A DNA stretch of 62,477 nt. Source: a virus. Shown in pieces: positions 1-8,688 of the stretch. The stretch covers positions 1 through 62,477 of IMG/VR virus record IMGVR_UViG_3300050821_008916; one strand, 5' to 3'. The position numbers and the translations under genes are program-made. The notes beneath the pieces were generated by a model. That model did no database searches and was not told where the DNA came from. It saw nothing but the letters and a program-made list of their open reading frames with translations. Position 1 is the first letter of the stretch, and each line of letters opens with the position of its first letter.

Positions 1-97
1 CTAACTGAAGCCGCCGTAACGGCAACCTGCGCCTGCCGAGGCAGCCACGCGAGATAGTTGGCATCTGGCCCGTTGGTGATGGTGCCCGTCACCGGCG
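1..97. repeat. Direct terminal repeat, left copy
   Basis: Bases 1-97 are identical to 62381-62477. The reading frame of the virion protein gene runs unbroken through the junction when the ends are joined, so the contig represents a circle (or a terminally redundant molecule) of about 62,380 bp. A 97-base exact overlap is also what a fixed k-mer assembler leaves on a circular contig, so it need not be a biological repeat. Confidence 0.95.
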
Positions 98-1028
98 CAC
101 CGCCGTAGGTGACGAACCCGACACCGCCCGTGCCGTATCCGGTACCGGCGCTGCTCAGGGTGCCCGAGACAATCGTCTGCATCACGTTCGCCGTCAGCGA
201 GCCGGACGTACCGGCACCGCCAACCGACAACGTCACCGACGCCAGCGAGCCGTTGTTGAGCGGTGAGCCGTTGTTGGTCACCAGCGCACCCATGATCACG
301 CCGGACGAGGTCAGCGAGAACGCCACCGACGCCTGGGTGATGCCGACCGAGAGGTTCGGGTCGAACGGGCTGGGCACCACGACCGCCACCGGGGCCGTCG
401 GGTAGCCCGCGCCGGGGTTGGTGATGCTGACCGACGAGATCGAACCGCCAGAACCCAGTACCGCGATCGCCGTGGCCGGAATACCCCCAACGCCGTTGGC
501 ATTGGACTGCGCCGGCGGGGGTGGCGGGATCATGATCAGTGGGGCCACGCCGTAGCCGGCGCCCTTGGTTGGAACGTCGATCGTGAACGTGCCGGTTTCG
601 GCGAGCGCCCCGCCGACGATCGGCAGCAAGGTCGGAGCCGCGCCATTGCCGAACGTGCCGATCGCCGTGATGGTGGTGGTGGCCTGTACGTAGCCGGTAC
701 CGCCGTTGACGACGGAAGCCGAAACGACGCAACCGGTCAGGTTGGCGATCCGCTGCGTGAAGCCATCGGACGACACAAATACCTGCCCGCGATTCCATGC
801 CGCTCCCGAACCATGTACCCAGACGTTGGTCACGGGGTCGAGGAACTGGATGATGTTGTACAGGCCGAGATTGATGATCCAGTCGCCTGCGGGAATGACG
901 AACGAATCGCCGGGGGACAGTGCAAGGCGGTTGGACGACGGATCCTGCGGCGCGTTTTGCAGCTGCGACGGGTAGTAGTTCTGCGGATACGTCAATCCAA
1001 CGCCGGGGCCCGAAAGGGGAGTAGGCAT
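1..1028 (-). CDS. Virion protein with GxGY beta-repeats (5' part of a gene split by the contig ends)
   Basis: The gene starts at ATG 1028 behind an AAGGAG box, runs off the left edge and continues at 62380 down to its stop at 62215, giving 397 aa in all. The N-terminus (MPTPLSGPGVGLTYPQNYYP) leads into a sequence rich in Gly, Thr, Val and Ala with repeats of the form V-x-N-G-G-T-G-Y, N-P-G-A-G-Y and S-A-G-T-G-Y, each followed by a Thr/Pro/Val strand. This is typical of beta-helical or jelly-roll virion proteins. It lies 12 bp after the coat gene and before the adaptor genes, so it is probably a head-decoration or head-tail protein. The same GxGY motif occurs in the adaptor-like gene at 60233. 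The function is inferred from position and composition only. Confidence 0.75.
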   Translation of the reverse strand, partial: MPTPLSGPGVGLTYPQNYYPSQLQNAPQDPSSNRLALSPGDSFVIPAGDWIINLGLYNIIQFLDPVTNVWVHGSGAAWNRGQVFVSSDGFTQRIANLTGCVVSASVVNGGTGYVQATTTITAIGTFGNGAAPTLLPIVGGALAETGTFTIDVPTKGAGYGVAPLIMIPPPPPAQSNANGVGGIPATAIAVLGSGGSISSVSITNPGAGYPTAPVAVVVPSPFDPNLSVGITQASVAFSLTSSGVIMGALVTNNGSPLNNGSLASVTLSVGGAGTSGSLTANVMQTIVSGTLSSAGTGYGTGGVGFVTYGGAPVTGTITNGPDANYLAWLPRQAQVAVTAASV

Positions 1029-1040
1029 ATTTCGATCTCC

Positions 1041-2081
1041 TTAAAAGGCAGCACCCTGCAGGTTATAACCGATGAATCCGCTGACCGACTTCGCACTGAG
1101 GATGTCGTAACCGACCACGACCACGCCCTGCTGACCGATCTGACCCAGTGGAACGAGTGAATAGAAACCCGAGAAGTCGAACGCGGCATCCTCGCTCATG
1201 TACATCGATGTGTACTTGACGTTGCAGCCAATCACGGTGCCCTTCGGACAGAAGTGGTCGGCGAAAATCGGCACCCCGGACACCACGAGGTTCGGGAACG
1301 AGGTCCGCACCGCGGTATCCATCGTGTAGGTCGAGCCCGGCGGCGGGTTCAACTGCTCGATCGAGATGAAGGTGTTGTTCAGCGTGGCGTAATCGCCCGG
1401 GTTCATCACCACGAAAGTGGGTGACTCACCGCCGGCCGCGTCGGTCACACCGGCCAGCAGCGTCGCCATGCCGGCGCGGGTGAAGCCCGCAGCACCTTGC
1501 GAATAGGTGCCGGAATTGAGGTTGATGTACTGGCCCTTGAAGGCCGAGTTACCCTGCGCGTTGCGGTTGATGCCGCCGTAGGTCGGCACGTTGGTGCCGT
1601 CGTCGAAGGCGTTGTAGAACGAATCCGGCAGCAGCGGGTTGGCCGAATTGTTGGTGAACATCAGCCGCGCCATGTTCTGGCGGGTGACCGCATAGACGTC
1701 GTTCATGCGGGTCTTGAGCAGACTGACTTCGCGCTCGGTGGCCTGGATCACGGTCTCGCCGAACGGCAGCGGGACCGGGACCACCCAGTACGCCAGATTC
1801 CACTGACCGTTTTGTACGCCGGGGGTGATGACGGGGCTGTTAAATCCACCGCCGTAGCCGGTGAACTGGCCCTGCACCATGCTGTTGCCCTGCAACGGTA
1901 TGGTGACCTGGTTGAGGCCGCCGGCCGCGCGCTGCGCGTTGCCGGTCATGTAAAATAAAGTTGGACTGCCGAAATAGATTTGCACAAAGAGCTTTGGGAC
2001 AAAAGCGCGCCTGGTGACAGCCGAAAGTTCCGTGTATAATGACCCTGCAGCCGGGGCGACGCCTAAACCGGGAAGTGGCAT
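1041..2081 (-). CDS. Major capsid (coat) protein
   Basis: This 346-aa protein follows directly after a scaffold-like gene and is the best coat candidate by position, length and composition. It has a hydrophobic, Asn/Gly-rich sequence with no enzyme motif, an N-terminal arm (PLPGLGVAPAAGSLYTELSA), a long central helix-like stretch around residues 115-140 (ATEREVSLLKTRMNDVYA) and a C-terminal beta-rich region (VGYDILSAKSVSGFIGYNL). That helix-then-beta layout fits an HK97-type fold, but I cannot assign a named coat family. The start at 2081 follows an AGGAG box. The order scaffold, coat, minor virion proteins matches podovirus head modules. Confidence 0.85.
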   Translation of the reverse strand: MPLPGLGVAPAAGSLYTELSAVTRRAFVPKLFVQIYFGSPTLFYMTGNAQRAAGGLNQVTIPLQGNSMVQGQFTGYGGGFNSPVITPGVQNGQWNLAYWVVPVPLPFGETVIQATEREVSLLKTRMNDVYAVTRQNMARLMFTNNSANPLLPDSFYNAFDDGTNVPTYGGINRNAQGNSAFKGQYINLNSGTYSQGAAGFTRAGMATLLAGVTDAAGGESPTFVVMNPGDYATLNNTFISIEQLNPPPGSTYTMDTAVRTSFPNLVVSGVPIFADHFCPKGTVIGCNVKYTSMYMSEDAAFDFSGFYSLVPLGQIGQQGVVVVGYDILSAKSVSGFIGYNLQGAAF

Positions 2082-2097
2082 ATCAAACTCCTAAAAG

Positions 2098-2700
2098 TTA
2101 GCGGCGCCCGCCGCGCAATTCCACCAGGGTTTCGTTCGCCATCCGGTTAACGATGGCGTCCGCCATCCCCCCGTCGCCTTTGCTGGCGATGAGATCCGAG
2201 ATGGCCTTGTCGGCCCCGGTGGTGTCGGCAAAATTCCACTTGTCGCCCGTGAGGCCGCCGCCCGGCGTGACCGGCATCTGCGGGGGGTTCGAACGCTCGA
2301 AAATGGCGACCGCGTCGTCCACGTCGATGATGCCCTTGGCCTCCATCAGCTTGCGGACGGCCTCGACACCCTCATCGGTGTAGTGGTGCTGGGTCTTCAG
2401 GCGGCCAAAAGCCCGTTCCTGGTCGGAAGCGATCTTGGCCAGGGTCTGCTCGCGCTTCTCGTCGTCGCGCTCTTTCTTCAGCGCGGCGATCTGCTCGCTC
2501 AATTCCGTCTTGAGGGCGTTGACCGGCGCGAGGTGCTGCGCATCCTGGTCAAGCAGCGGGGTCGGCGCGTTCGGGTCGACCAGTTTCTGGGCCTGCTCGA
2601 GCAGCCGCCGGGATTCCGGCTTGGCCACGATCTTGGCGGCCACGCCGCGCAGTGCGACCATCTGGCTGTACTCGGCCTCGTCGACCTCGATCTTGGCCAT
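2098..2700 (-). CDS. Capsid scaffolding protein
   Basis: The 200-aa protein is highly charged and largely helical. Residues 60-110 form a Lys/Glu coiled coil (KTELSEQIAALKKERDDEKR), followed by a hinge with Pro/Gly (residues 139-152, NPPQMPVTPGGG) and a short basic C-terminal end (ELRGGRR). Phage scaffolds typically combine a coiled coil with a basic C-terminus that binds the coat. It sits 16 bp upstream of the coat gene in the transcription direction, the classic position. No protease motif is visible, so it looks like a pure scaffold. Confidence 0.85.
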   Translation of the reverse strand: MAKIEVDEAEYSQMVALRGVAAKIVAKPESRRLLEQAQKLVDPNAPTPLLDQDAQHLAPVNALKTELSEQIAALKKERDDEKREQTLAKIASDQERAFGRLKTQHHYTDEGVEAVRKLMEAKGIIDVDDAVAIFERSNPPQMPVTPGGGLTGDKWNFADTTGADKAISDLIASKGDGGMADAIVNRMANETLVELRGGRR

Positions 2701-2703
2701 GAC

Positions 2704-2892
2704 TTACTTGGTCCCGATCGCGGTGCCGGAATTCGGCACATGGCTGAGCGTCAGTGCGCCGGACTTCTCCTGTGCCGGCAGGTGCGACTTGCGCCCGCCG
2801 ATGTCGATCTGCTCCATGCTGACCCGGACGATCTGGTCGTCCGAGGTCGGGATCGACTTCGCCGAATTCTGGAAGATGTTGAAATTGGACAT
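2704..2892 (-). CDS. Small head-module protein of unknown function (62 aa)
   Basis: The start at 2892 is chosen because AAGGAG lies 7 bases upstream; a longer in-frame start further out would overlap the preceding gene and lacks a good box. The product (MSNFNIFQNSAKSIPTSDDQ...) is hydrophilic, without Cys or membrane segment. It lies between the small gene at 2904 and the scaffold, 3 bp before the latter, so it belongs to the head operon. I recognise no family. Confidence 0.7.
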   Translation of the reverse strand: MSNFNIFQNSAKSIPTSDDQIVRVSMEQIDIGGRKSHLPAQEKSGALTLSHVPNSGTAIGTK

Positions 2893-2903
2893 AGTTCGCT
2901 CCT

Positions 2904-3083
2904 TCAGTAGCCGTGGCCGCGGCGTGGCCGCTCGACATTTTCGACACTGGCGTCGTCGTTCGGCATTGCGGCCGGCAGATAATTTCGGTTTCGCTCGGGC
3001 ATGGTCTGCGCGACACGCACCACATCCGGGCTGTTGTTCTTCGGCGGCATTTCCTGCGACGATTTGAAAAGCGTATCCCTCAC
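2904..3083 (-). CDS. Small basic head-module protein (59 aa, GTG start)
   Basis: GTG at 3083 overlaps the TGA of the upstream gene (GTGA, 4-nt overlap) and has GGGAG about 9 bases upstream. The product is short, polar and ends in a basic tail (VERPRRGHGY). It lies inside the head operon between portal and scaffold. No family is recognised; the overlap and ribosome-binding site are the main support. Confidence 0.6.
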   Translation of the reverse strand: MRDTLFKSSQEMPPKNNSPDVVRVAQTMPERNRNYLPAAMPNDDASVENVERPRRGHGY

Positions 3084-3538
3084 GCCGCCGCTCCCATGCC
3101 GGGTTGCTGTTGCCCGCCACCGCCCTGCGCCATTTTCTGTCGCATCTGGGCGAGAGCCTGCATCTGCTGGTTGCTCTGCGCGGCCTGCCGCTGCTGAGCC
3201 TCGATCGAATTCTTCTGCGCCGCCGGCGTCACCGACCCTGATGGCACGAACTTGGCCAACTTGCTCATGCAGTCGAGCAGCGCCTTCCCGGCATCCGAGC
3301 TGGCGCCCAGTTCGGGCAGCGCGCCTTCCATCTGCTTGAGAATGACCCCCAGCTTCTGCAGCCCGGCAGCTTCGTAACCCTTGTTCGGCGTCGAGCCAGT
3401 TGCCTGGGTCGAACCGAAGGGGGGTTGCGGGGGCTGTCCGCCCGGACCTGCGGGAGCTGGGGTTGGCATTGGCGGAATTACTTCCGGCCCTTGCGGTGCT
3501 TGCGCTTGTTGGCGGTGAACATCTGGCGGCCCTTTCAT
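3080..3538 (-). CDS. Pro/Gln-rich head-module protein
   Basis: The protein (152 aa from 3538) has a Pro/Gly/Gln-rich N-terminal third, a helical middle (residues about 54-95) and a Gln/Met/Gly-rich tail (QQMQALAQMRQKMAQGGGG). It is the first gene of the leftward run that leads to scaffold and coat. The ATG at 3538 has no obvious Shine-Dalgarno, and an in-frame ATG at 3469 follows GGAAG, so the true start may be 3469 (129 aa). Low-complexity proteins between portal and scaffold are common in phage head modules. The role is unknown. Confidence 0.65.
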   Translation of the reverse strand: MKGPPDVHRQQAQAPQGPEVIPPMPTPAPAGPGGQPPQPPFGSTQATGSTPNKGYEAAGLQKLGVILKQMEGALPELGASSDAGKALLDCMSKLAKFVPSGSVTPAAQKNSIEAQQRQAAQSNQQMQALAQMRQKMAQGGGGQQQPGMGAAA

Positions 3539-3615
3539 GGCTAGGGGTTGAAGTCATCGCACGTTGTGTGCCCGGACAACCTCGTTGGGTTCCGAAAAGA
3601 AGGCGAGACGTGGAA

Positions 3616-3644
3616 TTGACAAAATTCGACGCATTTTGTATTGA
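3616..3644 (+). promoter_or_regulatory. Sigma-70-like promoter for the rightward HTH gene
   Basis: TTGACA at 3616-3621 is followed after 17 bp by TATTGA at 3639-3644, about 35 bp before the ATG of the HTH gene at 3678. The -35 is perfect and the -10 weak. Confidence 0.5.
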
Positions 3645-3677
3645 GTTCATGGAGTTTGAAGGAATGGCTCGTTTTTT

Positions 3678-3896
3678 ATGGAAATAAGTCAATCGACACC
3701 CGAACGAGCGTGGTTCACCGCCAAGGAAGCCGCCGGATACATCGGCGTCACCCCCGGCACGCTGTACAGCTACCTGAAATTACGAAAAGGCCGCCCACCA
3801 TTCTTCCGCCTCGCCGGAAAAACCAAGGGCGGCCTTCGCTTTCCGAAGAACGAGTTCATCACCTGGGCCAATGGCGGCGCCCAAAAACAAGGATAA
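3678..3896 (+). CDS. MerR/excisionase-type helix-turn-helix DNA-binding protein
   Basis: This 72-aa protein carries the compact winged-helix signature of AlpA/excisionase and MerR-like domains: WFTAKEAAGYIGVTPGTLYSYL (helix-turn-helix, about residues 12-33) followed by a wing with aromatic and basic residues (PPFFRLAGKTKGGLRFPKNEF) and a final W. Such proteins bind DNA at promoters or recombination sites. It is transcribed against the late block from its own promoter, with AAGGA 15 bases before the ATG, an unusually long spacing. It could control the late genes or serve as the directionality factor of the serine recombinase at 11602. Both roles are inference. Confidence 0.75.
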   Translation: MEISQSTPERAWFTAKEAAGYIGVTPGTLYSYLKLRKGRPPFFRLAGKTKGGLRFPKNEFITWANGGAQKQG

Positions 3897-3900
3897 TCCG

Positions 3901-4245
3901 ATGTACAGCCTAACCATCCACTTCGGCCCGAACGCGATCCAGTGGCAGTTTCTTTTCAAAGACCACGAAGACGCACTTGCCGCCTACGACAAAACCTTTG
4001 CCGAAACCGAACTCGTTTGGATAGCTGATTCTTTCGGGCAACGAGGAATGTTTCGCGTAGCAAGTATTAGTGGTGTTCTGCTCGAAGACATCAACGCGAT
4101 GGAGGAAGCCCGCATCGAACGCAGCCTTGCCGACGCCCGCGCTTCCACCAAACTACAGGGACGCGCCCGCACCGACCCGACAATCCGCGCCGCGCAGCAA
4201 GGGGCTCCGGTGTTGACCCCGATGGGCGGCGGTTTCCGACAATAA
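3901..4245 (+). CDS. Conserved phage protein of unknown function (114 aa)
   Basis: The start at 3901 is preferred over an upstream in-frame ATG at 3871 because AAGGA lies 7 bases before it and the upstream start overlaps the HTH gene. The N-terminal half reads as an alpha/beta domain (SLTIHFGPNAIQWQF...FKDHEDALAAYDKTFAE), then a charged helix and an Ala/Arg/Gln tail. It sits 4 bp after the HTH gene and is surely co-transcribed with it. The tail ends facing the portal gene; GACATCC and GGATGTC repeats at 4299-4349 lie between the two convergent genes. Confidence 0.7.
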   Translation: MYSLTIHFGPNAIQWQFLFKDHEDALAAYDKTFAETELVWIADSFGQRGMFRVASISGVLLEDINAMEEARIERSLADARASTKLQGRARTDPTIRAAQQGAPVLTPMGGGFRQ

Positions 4246-4359
4246 GTTTCCGGTAACGACATTTCGGCTTGGGGAGTAGGCGCGTCGAGTTTCAGAAAGA
4301 CATCCTGCGGTTCGTTGCCGGACGTGTCATGTGTCCGTTCAAGGATGTCATCGCCTACA

Positions 4360-6081
4360 TCAATGATGCTTCCCGCCCAGCATCTTCTCGATCGCCTTGT
4401 CCTTGCCTTCCGGCGATAGCTGGCCGAACAACTCCTTCTGCATCGCCTGCCCGGCCTTCTTGCGCTCGCGCAACTGGGCCTTGGCGTTCTCCTTGTTCGG
4501 AACCGCGGTGTTGTCGATCATGAACTCGCCGTCGATGTCGCCGGTCTTCCGAAGTGCAAACAGCAACTGCGTGGTCTCGTCCGAGAAGATCGGGCTCGAC
4601 GAGTGGCTGTCCACCGTGACCCTCCAGTCTTCCGGCAGGTCCGTCAGCATAAAATTGTCTTCGTCCATCTTCTCCGGATCGACCCAGAATTTCCGGTTTT
4701 CCTTCGCCTCCATCATCGTCATCGTGAGGTCGGCACACGACGCCAGCTGCTGCTCGACCAGTAGCGCGCGATCGCGCAGCGTGGGAGAAGCCGTCTTGAG
4801 CAAAGTGTTGGCGTGAACGCCGGCGCGCACCCCGGACTCGCCCTTGCCCTGCATGATGTCAGGGAAACTGCCGAGCGTGTTGATCTGCTCCTGCACGTAC
4901 TTGATGATCGGCAGCAGTTCGGCCGGAAATTTCGGCGTCAGATCCTCGACCTTCGAATTCGGCCCGCCGTTCCAGTACCCCGCGAGCCGGAACTGGCCGT
5001 ACGCCTCGTCGGTCATGGTGTTCTCGCCGGAAAACGCCAGGATCTTGTCAATCTGCAGCCCGATCAAACGCTTCAGGTCGTCGCATAGCTGCGCGAGGAA
5101 GCCCTGCGGCTCGATCAGGTCGATCAACTCGCTGCGGCCCCAGAACCAGTTCACCATCGGGTTCGGCTGGATCAGCCGGTACGGCTGCGCGTGTTCGATA
5201 CCGAGCAGATTGGACAGCTTGAACCGTGTAATCAGGATGTCCGGCTCTATCATCTGGATGGTCTGGTAGTCGTCCTCGCCCTTGACCCACAACTCCTGAA
5301 ATTTGACCGTCGGCGCCCCGTCGGTCGGGCTGATGGTCGGGTAACTCGGATCGTTGCCCATCTGTACGATACCACCCGGCAGCGGGCGTGTCGCACTTTG
5401 CACCCCGGTGTTGAGTTGTGACGTCGACAGCACCTGATGGAAAAAACTGTCCGGCCCGCTGCCGGTCGATTGCCCCATCTGGGCGTGGGTCATGATCTGC
5501 TCATACAGTTTTTCCGCCTTGGGAAAGCGCCAGATGCGCTGCCACACCTCCGGGCCGGTGAGGTACGAGGTCTCACACATCGCCTCCTGGTTCTCGATGT
5601 CGCTCTCACTCTCGCGGTAGACGCCGAAATTCCACGGCATCACCAGTTTCTTCTCGTAGGAAATGCGCTCCTTTCCGACCGACCCCTCGGACTTCGGCCA
5701 CTGCTTCAGCAAAGCACAGCCATATTTCAGACCCTCGAACACACCCTGTCCGAACAGGGTACCCGTGGCTGATCGCTCCCAGTGCCGGGTCAGGTGTTTT
5801 GCTGCGACCTGCCCGCGCTTAATGGTATCAGGCTTGTACTCGTTGTCGAAGTCGTAGGCGAATTTCAACTCCACGGGGGAATACAGGTGGGATGCCGTGC
5901 GCTCGAGGTGCGTGTTCATCATGTTGATGAGCGCCTTCGAGCCGTCGGGCCTGCCGGTCTCGGCAATCTGGTTCAGCAGGCGATAATAGGCGGTGCGGTT
6001 GCCCTGACTGACCCGGCAGGTCTCGATCAACTCATTCGCTACGGGGATGAGTTCTTTTTCACCTGTCGGAAGCGGGATCAT
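4360..6081 (-). CDS. Portal protein (head-tail connector)
   Basis: A 573-aa protein located between terminase and head genes, with the features of podovirus portals. The N-terminal helical region carries NRTAYYRLLNQIAETG and MMNTHLERTASHLYSPVEL. The middle is beta-rich, with PWNFGVYRESESDIENQ and a conserved-looking VNWFWGRSELIDLIEPQG segment. The C-terminal wing-and-stem region holds GVRAGVHANTLLKTASP and a long Lys/Glu-rich tail. The portal forms the dodecameric ring at the DNA-entry vertex that docks the terminase. The start overlaps the stop of the upstream gene (ATGA at 6078-6081). Family placement is by layout and motif style. Confidence 0.88.
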   Translation of the reverse strand: MIPLPTGEKELIPVANELIETCRVSQGNRTAYYRLLNQIAETGRPDGSKALINMMNTHLERTASHLYSPVELKFAYDFDNEYKPDTIKRGQVAAKHLTRHWERSATGTLFGQGVFEGLKYGCALLKQWPKSEGSVGKERISYEKKLVMPWNFGVYRESESDIENQEAMCETSYLTGPEVWQRIWRFPKAEKLYEQIMTHAQMGQSTGSGPDSFFHQVLSTSQLNTGVQSATRPLPGGIVQMGNDPSYPTISPTDGAPTVKFQELWVKGEDDYQTIQMIEPDILITRFKLSNLLGIEHAQPYRLIQPNPMVNWFWGRSELIDLIEPQGFLAQLCDDLKRLIGLQIDKILAFSGENTMTDEAYGQFRLAGYWNGGPNSKVEDLTPKFPAELLPIIKYVQEQINTLGSFPDIMQGKGESGVRAGVHANTLLKTASPTLRDRALLVEQQLASCADLTMTMMEAKENRKFWVDPEKMDEDNFMLTDLPEDWRVTVDSHSSSPIFSDETTQLLFALRKTGDIDGEFMIDNTAVPNKENAKAQLRERKKAGQAMQKELFGQLSPEGKDKAIEKMLGGKHH

Positions 6082-6623
6082 ACACGCGACCTGTAGTTCG
6101 GATTATCCGCGATCTCGCGCGGCAGCGGAGCCTGGCCGATCGGCCTCAACGCATTCTGTATCCGGTTGCGGGCGCGAGCGCCAGCGTAGGGCTCGGCGCC
6201 GGTATGTGCCTGCGCAGCACGTCCCATGGCGTCCGCGGCGTTGGTGCCGAAGCCGGTCGGCAGCCCGCGCGCCTGCATCTCGGCCATGCGTTGGGTCACC
6301 GGATTAACCACATCGGGTGTGGAGAACTGCGCGTCGTTGCGGTCGTTGAGGTCGGTGATCTTGAGACCCGACATCTCGGACACCGGGACACCGGCCATGC
6401 CGGCCGCCAGTTCGGCCCGCGTCTCCGAGCCGTTCATGATGTCGCGCGCTACCTTGTCGTTGTTCTTGGTCTTGAACGACAGGATGTTGGGGACAACCAC
6501 GTCGTCATCGTCGCGCTTGTTGCTGATGTTGGTGTGGCAGATCGGACAGGCGTCGGGCCAGCCGTCGGTGACGTCGTACTTGAACTTTTCCCGGCAGGCC
6601 GGACACTTCAGGAGGATGGTCAT
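6078..6623 (-). CDS. Zinc-ribbon protein of the packaging/head module
   Basis: The 181-aa protein opens with a classic zinc ribbon: CPAC at residues 8-11 and CPIC at 26-29. The rest is hydrophilic, with an Asn/Asp/Arg-rich helical tail. It sits between terminase and portal, overlaps the portal by 4 nt, and has a GGAAG box. A connector or packaging-accessory role is plausible, but the ribbon alone does not say what it binds. Confidence 0.7.
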   Translation of the reverse strand: MTILLKCPACREKFKYDVTDGWPDACPICHTNISNKRDDDDVVVPNILSFKTKNNDKVARDIMNGSETRAELAAGMAGVPVSEMSGLKITDLNDRNDAQFSTPDVVNPVTQRMAEMQARGLPTGFGTNAADAMGRAAQAHTGAEPYAGARARNRIQNALRPIGQAPLPREIADNPNYRSRV

Positions 6624-6769
6624 TATTCTTCTTCCTTAACTTGAATCCAGTGGGGTGTTATCTCGCCGCGACAATTACCCTTCCACGGGCACGTTTTGCA
6701 CCGACACCCTTCTCGATATTCCCACCGGAAACCGGCACGTTTCTGAGGCGGTTTAAGCGGATCAATCAT
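6623..6769 (-). CDS. Cysteine-rich 48-aa protein between terminase and portal module
   Basis: ATG 6769 overlaps the TGA of the terminase (ATGA) with GGGAGG two bases before it. The stop TAA overlaps the next ATG at 6623 (TAATG). The product contains a tight Cys cluster, CRCKTCPWKGNC, that could bind a metal. Perfect coupling on both sides supports it as a real gene. It might be a small packaging accessory, but nothing identifies it. Confidence 0.65.
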   Translation of the reverse strand: MIDPLKPPQKRAGFRWEYREGCRCKTCPWKGNCRGEITPHWIQVKEEE

Positions 6770-8682
6770 CGCCTCCCATACCTCCACGCATTTTTCATCG
6801 CCAGCCGCTGCGCCTGCATCCGGGTCTGCTGCTTGTTGCCCATGAACGCCGCCATCATGTTCTGATTGAACAACTGCGTCTGGTCAATCACGCTGCGCAG
6901 CTTTTTTACCTTCTCGGCCTCCCGAGACCGCTTCTGCACGATCAGATTACGCCTTATCTTGATATCCCAGTTGTGAACGCCCAGAGCCCCGGCCAAGGTC
7001 CGGTCGTCTTTTCCGGCGTCCCCGGTACCCGTGGCCTTGATGGTGTCACCATCCCGCGCCACCCGCTGCATCTCCCGGATCAGTTCCTGCGACCTGATAT
7101 GCATCTGGCCGTTGCCGACCAGTGACCGGAATTTTTCCAGGATCATGATCTTGTTCTGTCCGGACGTTTTCCAATGCCATGCACTACCGCCCGTCATCGA
7201 GTCCGGGCGGGCGTGAATGTACTGCTTCACGTTGTGAAAAATGTTGCGAAGTCCCTGCTCCGACAGCGGCGCGTAGGAATTCTCGATCTGGAATTTAAGC
7301 CCCTTCATCTCATCAAGCACGGCACTGCCGGGACCATTTAGTTCGAGAATCCAGAATATCTCGGTCAGCGGCTCAGCACCGTACCAGCCCATCACCGCGG
7401 CAATCACCCACGCAAAATGCTTGGTCGAAATCAGCGGATAGGCGTACTCGGCAACCTGATCCACCCCGTCGGAATAGCAACGCAGCACCTGGAAGCTGGA
7501 ACGGTCGTTGTTCTCGTTCTCACCGAAAGCAGGATCGATGCTGAACGAGTACACCGCTTCGCGCTGCGGCGGCTCCCACACCTTCAACTCGATGTTGCGG
7601 GAAGTCTCGGCCGGATAAACCTTGAGATCGCAGAACTCGGTACCCGGCAAGAACATATAGGATTTGAACTTGTTCGAGACGTATTTGTCGGACTGATCCT
7701 TCAGGCTCTCGCCCGAAAAGAACACGCTGCCCGTAATCTGAAAAGCCTCGTCCTCATCCCACGGATCTTCCTGCTTCTGGTACTGGTTTGCTTCAAAACC
7801 AGCGTCAGTATCACCGCTATCGCGAGAAGCCGGATCAACCAGTCGGCGGTACCACGCAAGCTGCTCCTGCGAAATGTCGAAATCGTAAAGCTCCTTGACC
7901 CTGTCGATTTTTTTCTGCTCGTCGGTAGTGGGGGGCTGGACACCGTAAAACTCCCAGTCCTTGCTATCTTGCTCGATGCGCTGGCCATCATGCGCCCACC
8001 AGCCGATGAAAACACAGATGCAGTGGTTTACGTCGGCTCGCGCTTCGTACCACATGTCCTGCCATGCGTTGGGTCCGCGTGCAGTGGATTCCCAGATGTA
8101 CAGTCGATCTGGATGGGAGTCAGACAGAGATCGTCGGTAAGATACGAGTCCCTCATCGTTATCCCACGAGCACAATTCAGAACCGTGAGAAAGTGTAAGA
8201 CCTGCAGAGCGTCCAAGGGTTCCAGAGGTTTTTGTTTTCTTGACGCCGGCAGACTTGAACAGAATTTTGGAGTTGTTGTTGAGGGTGAGGCCATCCCGGT
8301 TGTCCTTCTTGATCGGCGGGAATTTCAGCGTGTCCGGCAGGTCACTGATCATGGTGACCAGCTCGTCGCGCGCCAGGTTCTTGTTCTCGTTCGAATCAAA
8401 CACCAGGGCGCCGGACAGGCCGCGGTGGATGCCGAGGTAGAAGGTGGACAAGGCGCGGGCGATGGTGGTGATGCCGAGCTGGCGAGACTTCAGGACGTAG
8501 ATGTCGTGCTTGTCTTCCTCCAGCCCATCGAGCACCGCGGTGATAAACCGCTTCTGGCCGTAGTAGAGGTTGTCGCCGAGGGAGACGAAGCCGAGGTTTT
8601 TCGAATTGATCCGGCACTTGGCGAGAAACGCATAAAACGCTTCCTCGAACGCCTCTCGTTTTTGGTGGGACCAGCCTGCCAT
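6766..8682 (-). CDS. Terminase large subunit (DNA packaging ATPase/nuclease)
   Basis: The 638-aa protein has the two-domain terminase layout. A deviant Walker A is seen at residues 65-73 (KSRQLGITT), as in many phage terminases, followed by GALVFDSNENKNLARDEL and the segment GLTLSHGSELCSWD, which probably holds the catalytic Glu region. The RNase H-like nuclease starts at YSFSIDPAFGENENNDRS with its first metal-binding Asp. It drives ATP-dependent packaging through the portal and cuts concatemers. No small-terminase gene is recognisable next to it. The ATG has no Shine-Dalgarno and lies 6 bases after a candidate -10 box, so the mRNA may be leaderless. Confidence 0.9.
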   Translation of the reverse strand: MAGWSHQKREAFEEAFYAFLAKCRINSKNLGFVSLGDNLYYGQKRFITAVLDGLEEDKHDIYVLKSRQLGITTIARALSTFYLGIHRGLSGALVFDSNENKNLARDELVTMISDLPDTLKFPPIKKDNRDGLTLNNNSKILFKSAGVKKTKTSGTLGRSAGLTLSHGSELCSWDNDEGLVSYRRSLSDSHPDRLYIWESTARGPNAWQDMWYEARADVNHCICVFIGWWAHDGQRIEQDSKDWEFYGVQPPTTDEQKKIDRVKELYDFDISQEQLAWYRRLVDPASRDSGDTDAGFEANQYQKQEDPWDEDEAFQITGSVFFSGESLKDQSDKYVSNKFKSYMFLPGTEFCDLKVYPAETSRNIELKVWEPPQREAVYSFSIDPAFGENENNDRSSFQVLRCYSDGVDQVAEYAYPLISTKHFAWVIAAVMGWYGAEPLTEIFWILELNGPGSAVLDEMKGLKFQIENSYAPLSEQGLRNIFHNVKQYIHARPDSMTGGSAWHWKTSGQNKIMILEKFRSLVGNGQMHIRSQELIREMQRVARDGDTIKATGTGDAGKDDRTLAGALGVHNWDIKIRRNLIVQKRSREAEKVKKLRSVIDQTQLFNQNMMAAFMGNKQQTRMQAQRLAMKNAWRYGRR

Positions 8683-8688
8683 GTGAGC

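Noticed and set aside
1-798. Leftward open frame (265 codons) at the left edge
   Set aside because: Wrong frame. The true gene starts at 1028 in another frame and crosses the contig ends; this one is Arg/His-rich and without a start signal.
4299-4349. Terminator between the convergent genes at 4245 and 4360
   Set aside because: GACATCC/GGATGTC arms are 7 bp with a long loop and no T-run; too weak to call.
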